From contig OX352765.1 of NCBI GenBank assembly GCA_947095585.1, forward strand, positions 28,054,254 to 28,118,253: 64,000 nucleotides of DNA. Reading direction: 5' to 3'. Under the pieces are notes generated by a model. The model had not been told where the DNA came from and searched no databases. It saw only the letters and a program-made list of their open reading frames with translations. The stretch comes from Nephrocerus scutellatus (lineage: Eukaryota > Arthropoda > Insecta > Diptera > Pipunculidae). This document shows, one piece after another, positions 34,905 through 46,095 of the stretch; positions within the stretch are counted from its first letter, which is position 1, and every line of letters begins with the position of its first letter. Made by a program: the position numbers and the translations under genes.

Positions 34905-35370
34905 TTGCTGGATTAAATTTTTCGACTTCTTTGAGGTCCATTTTAACCACCTTCCATCTGACCTATAGCGTTGAATTTTTTTTATATTACGCGTATGACT
35001 CGTATCGCATGTGCCGCGTGTGATGGGTTGACATTTTTGAGGTCCCTTTTAACCACCTTCCAAATGACCTGGAGCGCTGAAATTTTATGAGTGTCTTAAG
35101 TCCAAAATCGCATTTTTATATTACGCATTTGACGCGTGTGTCGCGGCCATTTTCTTGTTTTTTGAGGTCTTTTTTAAACACCTTTCGACCACGACCTAGA
35201 TGGCTGAAATTTAGGGAGCGGCTCATTGTCAGGGGCCCGCGTTCGATGCATGTCGCGAGTCGCGTATGTTGCGTGTGATGCGTGGAAAAAAGAAAACACT
35301 TTGAAAGCCCGAGCTCAAAAACAGATATTTTGGCGATTATTAACAAATAAACTGTGACTGTGTGGCGTGT
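34905..35370 (+). repeat. DB interspersed repeat, copy 4 (three internal units)
   Basis: The block GAGGTCC...TTTTAACCACCTTCC...CCT...GCTGAAATTTT occurs three times, starting near 34930, 35038 and 35164. The DB right half follows (GCGGCTCATTGTCAGGGGCC, GTTGCGTGTGATGCGTGG, ACAGATATTTTGGCGATTAT, GTGTGGCGTGT). The left AACTTGACTTG end and the far right end are missing. Confidence 0.85.
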
Positions 35371-38112
35371 TTCGATGGATACATAAAATTTCGATTGATT
35401 CTTTTCGAAACAGCAAACATATGACGCTAAATTGTGCTAAGAATTTGTCTTATTTACCCGATATTCCTGTTGTTATTTTTATGTGCTCTCCGCTTCACTT
35501 TATTATGACCATTTATTTTATTGAGTTTTGAAATAAATAAAATGAGTGGTGGTGGTATTTAACTGAAGCAGACTCTATTTTAGTACAACTCCTGAAAAAA
35601 TTAATTGTTTGTTCGTTATTGCGCATGATAATTCGAAGATAATATTTTACCTATTCCTAATTAACTATTTGCCAAAATAAAAATCTTACAACATAATGCC
35701 ACAAGGGGATTTCCACAATGTTATTTATTCAAATCCAATTAAGGACACCACGTCGGTTTTTATGGTTTGCTTCTTAGGGACTTGGTTTTTCATTTCGTTT
35801 CAATTTTTATGTTTCTTTGTGTTTCCTCTTTGGCCTTGTGCGTAATTTCATTTTTATCATTCCCTTTCTGCTATATTTCTCGTTTGAAGATTCTTTTCGT
35901 AATCTTCGTCTTATCTCTTAAATTAGTGCACCTTAACATTATAATGACGATGGTATGAGGATGAGCATTTTTATTTTCTGTAAAACAAATGCCTTCACCT
36001 ACTTTTCTGTATTCTTTCTCCAAAAAGGACAATTGAAATGTGGGGAATGAATAAAAAAACGAGAGACTTTTGTTTTTACATTTTATGATTCACAAAGGAG
36101 AAGTTATTTGAATCCAGGTGTTTTCTTCCTTCAGTTATTTCTGGTTTTCTTTTCTACATAAATATATATTTTAATATACAGAGTATGCCAGATTTACGTT
36201 TACAAGTTTGTTTTTTTTTATATAATACCAGTTCAACAAATTAAGAACATCAAGATAATTAATGCAATCTTGTAATATAATCTAATCTAGTAACACAGAA
36301 TTTGAGAGTAAACTAAAGTCGTAGAAGTTTGTTATCTCTGGCAATAAGGCATTTTAACGCAAAGTTGTTAAGCTGGCTTTATATTCTAAATAAAATGCTA
36401 CATATTGTTGCAGGGAAACTACGAAGTCTACCAAATTCTAACTCACAATAAGCAGCAATTAATGTAAAGTTGGCACATAATAAATGGACACTCCCTTGTT
36501 GGGTTGTGTGCTTTAATCCTATAAACTAAACCTCATGTTGGTTGAGATAACAAGATAAAAGCCGCAACTGGAGTACCTACTTGCTCTGCGTTCGTCCAAC
36601 TAATTTATTAAAATTGACTCTTTGTAAACCACAATGTCCTCCACACATTCGAGCTGTAGCCTTAAAGCAATAAAGGACTTATGCGGTATGTGACTGATTG
36701 TCACATACACAGCCCCTCTGGTACGCAAATCGGAATATTATATAAGTGTTCGAGCAGAGTGCTATCGCTTTGAACACATCTTGTTGTGTCTGTTTCCAAC
36801 TTTATCTTATAATCTTTTTCTAACACATATCCCGAGTTGTATAGGGTGAATTTAATTCTCGGACTTTTATTCTATTTTTTTGATAATATGCTGGAATAAA
36901 TATTTCTTTTGCGGTAATATCTTCTATACGAATAAGATTCGTACAATCTATTGATCACTTTGGAATACTTGTAATTGAAGGTTCCATTAAGTTTTGTAAA
37001 GAGAAATCATTATACAAAGTATTATGTACTCTCACATCCATACAAAATGTATTCATGTTATGCAATGTTATGCATCAATAGGAAGGAAGGAAGCGTTTCG
37101 CTTCCTTGAGTGACATATGAGCGTGTAAAAAGCGAAAAGATATTTCCTTTGGCAATACAACATTCTTTTCTCGCCCTTTGCTCTACTTCTTTTATGATTT
37201 TTTTTCGTGGACGAATGCATATTTATCATTTTTCGTGCAAGGTGATAAAAAAATGATTTTCTATTGAAAATATTTACCCATAGAGAGCATCCGATGGAAC
37301 GACCACAATGAAAAAGGGATCAATGTCAAGAATCTACTCTAAACTCACTATTGAGTTGAGATATTTTTTAACAAAATGAAATCGATACAGATACGTGCAG
37401 CATGAAATTTTCTTATATAATTTTTTCTGATACTTTACACTGTTTTGGCATGAAAACTGTTCAAGCAGAAAATGTTGAGCACTAAAGTTTTTACAAAATG
37501 AAATTTAATTTCTTACATGAAATTTATCGATATAAAGATAAAAATATTATACTTTATAGATTTAAGAATTATGAGGACATTTAAATGATGTTGTTTTTCA
37601 AAATAAATCAATAGATGGTAAATTAATTCAATTTTTATTCTTAGTAAAAAATACATTAACAACTACAACTACTAGTAGAAGCAGAATGAGAACAATGCTA
37701 AGTCCGAGTTTGCAAAAGGCTGTCGATTGCTATGTGTGTTCCGAAGGCACCGGTTAATGTATAGAAGCGCTGGGTCAAATATTATATATAGATATCAAGA
37801 GGAACGAAGTAGAACAAACAAAAATGAATGGGTTCTGCAATTGAAATGGGTTGTACACTCAGTTTTGTGAGTGCATTCTTAAGTTATGTTTTGTATCATA
37901 TTATATGAAGAACTAGTTACGCACTCACACTGCTTTACAGCTTAACTCAACTCAAAAGAAAGAATTTTAGTAGTACCTCGTATACGTACGTCATTGTGTG
38001 CAGGTCGCACCAATCGTGCGCTAAGGCTGCTATGTTTTCACCATCAAATGGGGAATTTCACCACAAAATCGAATCTCCGATTAGGGAATTTACAAAAGAA
38101 AAATTCAATTTT
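35371..38112. other. AT-rich spacer, no gene seen
   Basis: A short hydrophobic plus-strand frame at 35767-35958 has no supporting context. Otherwise nothing is recognised across this long stretch. Confidence 0.5.
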
Positions 38113-38290
38113 TAAATTCTCTATATTAACTTTGCGTGCACGGTTGTCTGTGGCTGGCTGGGTGGCTGGTGGAATCGTGCGATTAATTTTTAACGCATTT
38201 TCTAAAGCCCGATTTTCCTGAATTTTTGTACAGATGTGTATTTCCAGTGACAATAATTTCTATTAAAATTTGAAAGTGATATCTCTATAC
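38113..38290 (-). repeat. DA interspersed repeat, copy 5
   Basis: Reads AAATTCTCTATATTAACTTTG, then GTGGCTGGCTGGGTGGCTGG, TTTTTAACGCATTTTCTAAAG, CCCGATTTTCCTGAATTTTTG, and TATTTCCAGTGACAATAA. Same orientation as copy 2. Confidence 0.85.
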
Positions 38291-39384
38291 TCTTTGGTTA
38301 GGTGATGTAGAATATAAGTTTTGGGTTCCAATGCGCCCTTAATCAGACCTTTTTTTTCTTCGTTTTGTGCACTGGTCCGAATCTTACTAGTGGCGGGTTT
38401 CACAACAAACTTATCAGATTGTGTTTCACAACATTTAACCGTCAGCTAAATCTCCATTTTATTTAACTAGAGAAAATTGGCCTGATAACTATGTGACGTT
38501 TAAAGTCAATATAGAAAATCATTATCTCTCAGACCGAGTGCCAACTTTACATTAAATTGAAAATGCATAGGTTCTTCACATTAATTTGAAGTAAAACAAA
38601 CCAAGTTTAATTTGTTTGCCGTGACAACGTCTTTGTCTCTCAGACTCAAGGTTTGTAACTTGTAAGCATGATGTTACAGCTTCCACAAGCAGAATTTTCC
38701 TGGTATCAACTCAGCGCCAAAGAGAATTAACTCGGGGGGTTGTAGTTGCCTTAGCCAGCGAGAGTGAATCGTATTCGTACCGGTGACTCCAAGTTGGACA
38801 GAAATGTAGTGCCCCGAAACACAATCCGAACAACAAAGAAAAGTAGCAAGTAGAAATCATGCGAGAAAGTGCTTTAAGAATTAAGAAAAGAATAATAAGT
38901 AAAACAATAGTTAGTTTTATAGAAATCATGTTAATTTCATAATAAACATTTGAGTTAAATTTATGATTACAATAAAAATGCTTCTATTATTACGTTAGTA
39001 AACTTTTTAACAAATCCGCGACAGTTTTCATGTTTACTGTAGCAGATCATAACAAACAGTTCTCATATCGAGCAGAATCATTAAAGGTAGAAAAATTTGT
39101 TTGGCGTTTTCGTGGCAGAGCGTTCAGCGTTCAATGTTTGGCTTCACCTAAATTAAACACAAAAACCGAGCCCGAAGGGCTATGCTTATATTCAGAGGAC
39201 ATGAACATTTTTCAGCGAACGTGTGTACATTTAAACGTTTGTACGGTTGTACGTTTGTACGTTTGTTTGTCGTGTCGTATATCTCGGCTTCTACCAGTCA
39301 AAAATAGGGGTTACTACCCATGAGAAAACTTAAGAAAATACTCAATGTACGCATCGCTATTAATTTTTTTTAGCCTAAACGTTT
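38291..39384. other. Spacer with a short ACGTTTGT run
   Basis: No gene. An imperfect GTTTGTAC run (39234-39271) is followed by GTCGTATATCTCGGC. This looks like the microsatellite core of a DINE-type element, but no ends were found. Confidence 0.45.
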
Positions 39385-40920
39385 CTTCTTTCTTTATGTC
39401 CTGTATCCCCTTATGGGTCCTAGGGCCTCTACTACGCCTACGCGCCATCGCGTGCGGTTCCTGGCAATGAGCTTCAGCTCTCTCCAACTCTTCCCCAATT
39501 GCCGTGCCTCCTCCTCAACTGCGCCATGTATTTCTCGGACGACCCGTTCTTCTACCATCCTGAGATAACGGGTTCCATTGCATTGCGTAGTTTGCTATGG
39601 AACTGTCGCCTTTTCGGAGTGTATGACCAATCCACTGCCACTTCCGTCGTTGGATGGTTGTGCCTATTGGTTCCTGACACGTTCTCTGGTAAAGATGTTC
39701 GTTAGAGATACGGTTAGGCCAGAAAACCCTTAAGATGTTCCGTAGGCACCTATTTACAAATGTTTGTAATCTTTTTGTGATAGTAGCGGTCACCTTCCAA
39801 GTGCTGCACCCATACAACAGCACAGATTCAACAGCCATATAATGGACATCATTCCAAAAATTTGCTTTGCCTATTCGGTTGGCAATGTCCTGTTCGGTTC
39901 CACCTTCGGTCGAGACTATACTCCCAAGATATTGGAAACTCTCTACTCTCTCTACCGGCTATCCAGCAATGTTAACATGAGTAACTGAGTTAGTGCCGAG
40001 GTTGATGATTTTGTTTTTGGCAGTATTAATCTTCAAACCCGCAACATTTGCCTCCCTCTCCACATTTGTTGTCATTTGGTGTAGCTCCATAATTCTATGT
40101 GAGAGTAAACAAACGTCGTCAGCGTAATCCAGATGTTTGAGTTGAGATGTGAGAGTCCAACGAATTCCTCCGTTTCCAGTAGATAAAGCTGCGCGAAGTA
40201 CATCGCTAATCACCAACAAAAAAAGTATCGGCGATAGAATGCAACCTTGTCGTACCCCACTTAGGATCTCGAATTCCTCTGACAGCTTTCCTCTATGCAG
40301 CACATGACATTTAGAGCCATCATAGGTTGTAATAATAAATGCTATTAGTTTATCGGGTATACCTCTCCTGCGCAAGGCGAGCCAGATAAACTGTCTGTTG
40401 ACACTGTCAAACGCCTTCTCAAAATCGATTTACAGCAGGTGCAGTGGTGACCTGAATTCAACGCACTGTTCAATAATGATCCGCAGGGTGTTTATGTGGT
40501 CTACACAGGAGGATCCAGTGCGGAAACCTGCTTGTTCGGCATCGAGTGTATCTTCCAGATGTTCCTTAATACGTTCAAGTACTACTTTGGCTATTACTTT
40601 TGCAACTGCAGGGAGAACGCAAATGCCTCTCCAGTTTTCGCACTCCATAAGACTACCTTTTTTAGGGAGCTTGACAATCATTCCCTTCTTCCACTCTTCG
40701 GGGAAACTTTCTACCTCCCAAGCTCTCTCTACAAGAGGATATAAAAGCTCTGCTGATGTCGTTGGAGCTGCACGCAGAAGCTCTGCGGGTATACCATCTA
40801 GTCCTACCGTTAATCGCGGTAGCGATCTCGTCTTTACTGATCCAGCTCCAGATGTGAAAACATTTTTCACAGCCTTCCAATGTTCCTGGATGGTTGTCGG
40901 CAGCCTAAATGTTTGCAAAG
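39385..40920 (-). mobile_element. NL2 non-LTR retrotransposon, copy 2 (most complete RT)
   Basis: Three long minus-strand frames cover the RT in order. First, 40430-40918: GLDGIPAELLRAAPTT, SFPEEWKKGMIVKLPKKGS, NWRGICVLPAVAKVIAKVV, LDAEQAGFRTGSSCVDHI. Second, 39959-40375: RRRGIPDKLIAF, GKLSEEFEILSGVRQGCILS, LDYADDVCLLS with YADD at 40115-40126. Third, 39515-39838: GCSTWKVTATITKRLQTF, WPNRISNEHLYQRT, RRKWQWIGHTLRKG, GRPRNTW. The catalytic DD is intact but the frames are broken between blocks. The 3' end reads ACATAAAGAAAGAAGAAAC. There is no endonuclease; the 5' end is truncated at 40920. A DA repeat begins within about 15 bases of that end. Confidence 0.95.
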
Positions 40921-40934
40921 TAAAATGTGGTTTT

Positions 40935-41125
40935 TTCAGTCTTTTTTTATTAAATTCTCTGTATAAACTTCGCGTCCGGATGTCTTTGCTTATCTCCAGG
41001 TCTTTTGATAAATCTTTAATGCACTTCCTAAAACCCTTTTTTATTCAAAATTTGCACACCGATGACAACACTTTCTATACAAATTTGGAAGTGATCGGGC
41101 CGAGGTTGTCCCATATAAATTTTTT
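40935..41125 (-). repeat. DA interspersed repeat, copy 6 (CCGGACGCGAAG subtype)
   Basis: Reads TTAAATTCTCTGTATAAAC, TTCGCGTCCGGATGTC, TTTTGATAAATC, CACTTCCTAAAACCC, AAAATTTGCACACCG, ATGACAACACTTTCTATAC, and AAGTGATCGGGCCGAGG. It begins at the truncated 5' end of NL2 copy 2. Confidence 0.82.
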
Positions 41126-43050
41126 CCAAATTACCTGATTGATCATATTAATATCATAACAAACAAAAAAAGAGTTGATTAGGAAAGAGTGCATCTAAAC
41201 CAGAATTTAAAAGGAATTATGTATTTGAATTTAATAACCAATAACGAGGATGTCAGAAAGCACTGAACGAAAGCCTTAAATTGCACGCCATTCATCAACC
41301 GACCGGACACAAATTGAACTAAAACTAAAAATCAAATGTTCCTGACATTTCTACACTGCAGTTTATTCCTTAATAAGACGAAAAAGTAACGAAACGACAA
41401 ATGAAAAAGAAAATATTACGAGGTGCATTAAATTCTTTATCCTGCTTTGCGCTGAGCGGAATTTTACGACTTTCAATTCTCTGGTTGTTTATTACGGCTG
41501 TCGCGAACAACTCTTCTCACTCACTCCATGCTTCCATCCCATTCCTTGAGGAGAAGAAGAATAAGAAAAATCGTAGTTGCTATGAAAATCCATTTTTCAA
41601 TTTTTCAATTTTGATCCCCTCCAGTACTTATGGTTGTTTGCAATAATCGCGCGCACATAAACGAAATAGCTTTGATTGTCGTAATCTCTTATACGAGTAA
41701 GCACTGCGGATATCCTTCGTCCTGTGCTGCGTGCTTGTTTGCTTTTTCCTTCTTATTTGGTAATCATAATTTACCGCAGATTTTATTAACGTTGCTCCTC
41801 CCTGCTGGACGCCCCACTACTGTGTTTTGAAGATGGGGTGTATGAATTCAATTCAAAATTTTCCTCTCTAGTTGCTCTGCTTTTTTTCCAGTTGCGTTGT
41901 TGACAATCAGTGCTTGTGCTTTTTTTTCCTATCCATGTGCAAGATGTAATTTTTCTTTCTGTACTTCGATGGGCAAGAATTGATGTTCATTTTGAGTGAT
42001 CTCCTCAAGTTAGCTGGTAATTTATTTCCTTTAATGTCGGACTTTTTTATTGGATAGATGGATACCTGTTGATGACCGATTGTAATTGTAGATTGTAGTT
42101 TCCGCTGTCGTTGCCTAAGAAAGTTCTGAGTTTTATGGGATGAAAAGTCATATATCTTTTTATTTATTTCTATTTATTAGGATTAGATATAATAATAAAA
42201 TTCGAAATATATTTTGGTACTACAATTTGTTTCTAAATTTTAGCAAATCACTGTTATACTATAATAGATTTATTCCATTCAAATTTCATAATCATAGTGA
42301 ACAAAGTCCATTTTAAATTGGAAATAGTGCAGGTCCGTATCAACTCACCCAGGGCACTCCATCTGGATGTTATCGAAAAAACGCGTACAAATGCAAGAAA
42401 CAATTCTTTCCGTATCATTTTCTCTGCGTTAATTAAATTTCTCACTCGATTTCAGTCCTATAACTCAACAAAAACTAAAAAATTATACTATTATATAGAA
42501 ACTATTTTAATCAAGCAATCAAGCAAAACTTAAACTGTAAATCTAAAGTTACTACATTTAATAAAAAAAGCAAAGAAAACCAAAATCAACAGAAAATGAA
42601 AATTGTTATCACATATTTACATGCAATTCTTTGAAATAATTCTACATAAAGTATATATATATATATATATATATATGTCAACAAAAAGAAAACTTTATTT
42701 ACATACATAAAGAACTGTTAACTGTTAATGTTTCTAATAAAAATAAATATTTAAACCAAAAAAAATTTATCGCTTATCGTACAAAGTTGAAACGCAATAA
42801 CAAATTAATGCAACAAAGTGCTTCGAATGTAAAAAAAAGTGTTAACAGCAATTTACCTAGTATAGCAAATAAATATATAGTATACACATATATGCTTCTC
42901 CTGTTTAAACAAATAATCAATGCAGTATTTTAATGTAAAGTGCAAATAAATTAATTAAAAAAAACAAACAAATAATCAATAAAAGGATAAACTGGTAACT
43001 TTAAAGCAAAAAGAAAAATAATTTAAAGAAATTTACTATTTTTGCTAGTA
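41126..43050. other. AT-rich spacer or leader/intron sequence
   Basis: No gene. It has a TA run at 42653-42676. It ends with TTTACTATTTTTGCTAG, a possible splice acceptor, at 43050. Confidence 0.5.
42653..42676. repeat. (TA)n microsatellite
   Basis: About twelve TA units, directly visible. Confidence 0.9.
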
Positions 43051-43134
43051 GACAGTCGTCAAGAAATAACAATATATGCATACATACATATAGCAAAAAA
43101 ATTTCAACCCTGCAATCTTTCAAACACAAGTGTA

Positions 43135-43438
43135 ATGTTAAAATTCAACCGCGCCAGTCCTACAACGCCACCACCACCACCTCCGCCATCCTTCTCATCA
43201 ATACCGAAGATAGCAATCGGATACCCAAATGCGATGAATCGTAGCGGAGCCAAACTAAAGACGATCGCTCCGAACATACGACGGCGGCGCCGTTGCGAGA
43301 AACATCATTTGGAGTTGTGTCGCGATCAGCCGGATGTTGTGCCATTTTGTGAGGCGACACAAGTGCCGCCGATAACGCCACCACCAGCGTTTTTGCCGGC
43401 CGGTTTTAAGCGTCTGTCTGCATCGAGGAGTTACTTAG
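43135..43438 (+). CDS. Coding exon of an unidentified host gene (101 codons plus 1 base)
   Basis: The ATG at 43135 opens a frame beginning MLKFNRASPTTPPPPPPP. It has a proline run (residues about 11-18), a basic patch NIRRRRRCEKHH (about 48-59), a Cys/Asp stretch (ELCRDQPDVVPFCEATQ) and a second proline patch (PPITPPPAFLPAG). It ends ASRSYL at TTAG|GTGAGAGT, a near-consensus donor (GT at 43439-43440), leaving phase 1. Third positions are GC-rich, unlike the neighbourhood. A stop follows shortly in the intron. A possible acceptor (TTTTTGCTAG at 43050) would make an upstream leader of about 85 bases. No domain is recognised. It looks like a disordered N-terminal exon of a larger protein. Confidence 0.75.
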
Positions 43439-45089
43439 GTGAGAGTTGAGTTTACATTATTTTTTGTACGCATTTTAAATGTAAAGCTATAGTTTCTTCT
43501 TCTTCCACTTCCAATTATTAGCGTAATGCGAGGCATTCAGATTAGCTGCGCTTAGATGGCATCTAATCCCGCTTATAATTTTTAAGTCGATTTATTGCCT
43601 TGATTAATTCGTCTATCCTTGGTGGCGAGAGCAAAGAGTGGTCGCCGGTCATTGGAGCCTCCAATTCCTAAGTTAGCTGGCAACTCATCAAAGCGCTCTT
43701 TCGATCGATCCGAGATTAGATCGGCGATCAGAATACCCTCTTTGTCTCATCATTAAAACAACACTCAAACCATTTAAAATGTCGTCATTAATTTGTAACT
43801 ATCCTTACCCTAGAACCATTGAGAAATTTATTTACCTACAAACGTCCTTTCTGCCTTTTCATCTACTTCCAAATTGTTAGACATAGCAATACAATTAGAC
43901 GTTTCAATACTTCGCAAACAAATGTCTCAATACGATGATTATTATTATTAAGATCCTTTTTCGGGGAAAATATTTGTGTGCTCCTTATCTGTAATGACTG
44001 CTTTCTGCTCTTAAACACTACTTATCATCATCATCATCATCGTCATCATCATCATCATCGTCATCATCATCATCCGATAGCTCAAGCAAGCTTATCATGT
44101 CAATACAATTTTTTTTCAATTCTTAATTCTCATGGTCGTTATATAACTTTTCATATAACATTATAAGTTCTTCTATCCATCGTTGGTAGAAATGATTCAA
44201 ATATCCTGTTCCCCAATACAATGTCTAATTTTCTTTCTTAATCAATCAATTACATCCAGTTCACCAGTTTAGTTTGGATGTAAAGAAATGTAAGAAAATT
44301 GATCCTTGATATAATTGCATGTTTATACTCGTATTTAGTTTATCTTCTCGTTTACAGGATATTTTTCTTCTCATTAGAGCTTTTATTAATCAATTTGGCT
44401 TGTATAGCTAATTCAAGGTTCATCATTTGAACATTCTAAATTAATTCTATTTACGTAGTTTTTGAAGAGAAAGTCGAATGTTTTTAGATTTGTATTGAAA
44501 ATAAGTTGAATTTAATGATTTAGTGAAGATTGATACTGATTGTAGTCTTTCTTTTGAAATTTTTTTGGCTAAGAGTTACAAGTATTTAAATCTTTTATTA
44601 CTTTTAGTTTTATTTTTAATTATATTATTATAATTTAAGAGAGAAGTTTTTACGTTTTTTTTAAATAAATTTCCATTTGGAAATTAGAATAATACCTCAA
44701 AGCAGTTCGTAATCTAGAAAGAAAGAAGTACCAACGCAATATAATTCCTTCTCAACAACTATTGGACTTGTTGATTTCTTAGAATTTTCTCCAACTAAGT
44801 CAGCAGATAACATTCTTGCGATAAATTGGCTATAACGTAAGTTGGTTTGAGTGTTGATACACAAAAAAAGGTGGCCGTAACTATCTCTGAATGGTGGAAG
44901 TGCGATCAAACCTCCCCGTGGTGGCCGCTGGTAATTTTCCTTCAATACAGGAAAAGCTAAATGATCGCGCTAGTCCCTCCAAAGTAAGGATGGCGCGAGG
45001 CCAATAACCTTGCCCGTAAAAAAACTTTATTACGGAATCCCAAATCATTATCGGATACACTGATGAATGACGACGACCACGGCAACGAA
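43439..45089 (+). other. Intron-like sequence after the coding exon
   Basis: Begins with the donor of the preceding exon. It is AT-rich and contains an ATC/GTC trinucleotide run (44024-44076). No further exon is recognised. Confidence 0.5.
44024..44076. repeat. (ATC)n with GTC interruptions
   Basis: Repeats of TCATCATCATCATCATCG type, read directly. They produce a His-rich frame that is not a gene. Confidence 0.95.
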
Positions 45090-46095
45090 CCGATTTAAGA
45101 ATGTTCGTATGACGAACGCTCGAGCTGCACAGCAGCTGACCGCTACCCTGTCCAAATATAAAACTGACATAACAGCAAATCAGAGATGCGGTGGACGGGG
45201 AATGGTATCCTACAAAAATCAGAGAGTATGGCATATATTACAGCTATCATGCAAGAAATCATGTACTCGGGGCGGGGTTTCTAATCAGCAGAAGAATGAA
45301 ACCCACCGCTATCGGCAGTAAATGAACGGCTATGCGCCCTTCGCGTGCGTGACAGATTTAAAAACAAAGCCTCGTAAACGTTCACGCACCAACAGAGGAT
45401 TCCCCAGATGATAAAGAATAAGAATTCTTTGAATCAGTCGAACGGGAACTCCATGCCTGTCCTCAGTACAACGTACAAATCATTCTGCTTGATATGAATG
45501 CCAAAGTAGGTAGGGAGCCAGTATTCAGGCGTTACATTGGCACCCATAGCTTACACGAGAACACTAATGACAATGGACAACGAGTCATAGAGATGGCAGC
45601 AAGCAATAATTTGGTCGTTGCGAGTACAAGGTTTGCGCCTAAAAATATCCACAAAGCCATCTGGGTATCTCCTGATGTAGCCACTCGCATCCAGATAGAC
45701 CACGTGTTGATAGACCGCCGCTACAATCCGAACCTGGTGACGGTATGAACGTATCGAGGTGCCAACGTCGACTCAGACCACTATCTTGTTGGTGTAGTGC
45801 TCCGAGCGCGGATTGCATCATCAAGACAGCATCCGCGAATCAGATTCGAGTCAACACGGGTGCCCTTCGCAACGAAGAAACCAGAAACAACTACGGTCAA
45901 GCGATAGGACTCGCCCTAAATGCAGTGAGAGTAAGTCCTGGGGCTGAGATGCCGCGCGTAGAAGAGAAATGGACACGCCTTAAGAATACTGTCATTAGTA
46001 CTGCTGACTCCATCTTAGGCAGTAGTCGTAGAGATCTAATGTTTAACACGCAATATGATTTACTTATAAATTTGAACAAAACGAACCGAATAGAA
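45090..46095 (+). mobile_element. NL2-type endonuclease domain fragment (APE class)
   Basis: Plus-strand LINE endonuclease. Words in order: NVRMTNARAAQQL, LSKYKTDITA, RWT, then VNERLCALRVRDRFKNK (about 45320). After a shift come VHAPTEDSPDD (about 45380-45415), ILLDMNAKVGREPVF (45480-45530), HSLHENTNDNGQRVIEMA, and STRFAPKNIHKAIWVSPD. Then follow TRIQIDHVLIDRR (about 45690-45720) and, shifted, GANVDSDHYLVGVV. The last is followed by about 100 codons of linker (EEKWTRLKNTVISTADSIL). The metal- and DNA-binding core words (HAPTE, NAKVG, IDHVLI, SDHYL) are all present, split over three frames. RT is missing, so it is truncated on the 3' side. Confidence 0.92.

Noticed and set aside
35767..35958. 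Small hydrophobic membrane protein
   Set aside because: T-rich sequence gives Phe/Leu/Ser runs by chance; no coding signal.
40398..41138. 246-codon plus-strand frame
   Set aside because: Antisense of the well-supported NL2 RT copy and the adjoining DA repeat; no independent features.
43978..44166. His-rich plus-strand frame
   Set aside because: Translation of an ATC trinucleotide repeat inside the intron-like region.
44881..45234. 117-codon minus-strand frame
   Set aside because: Overlaps and opposes the NL2 endonuclease fragment, whose family words are clear on the plus strand.
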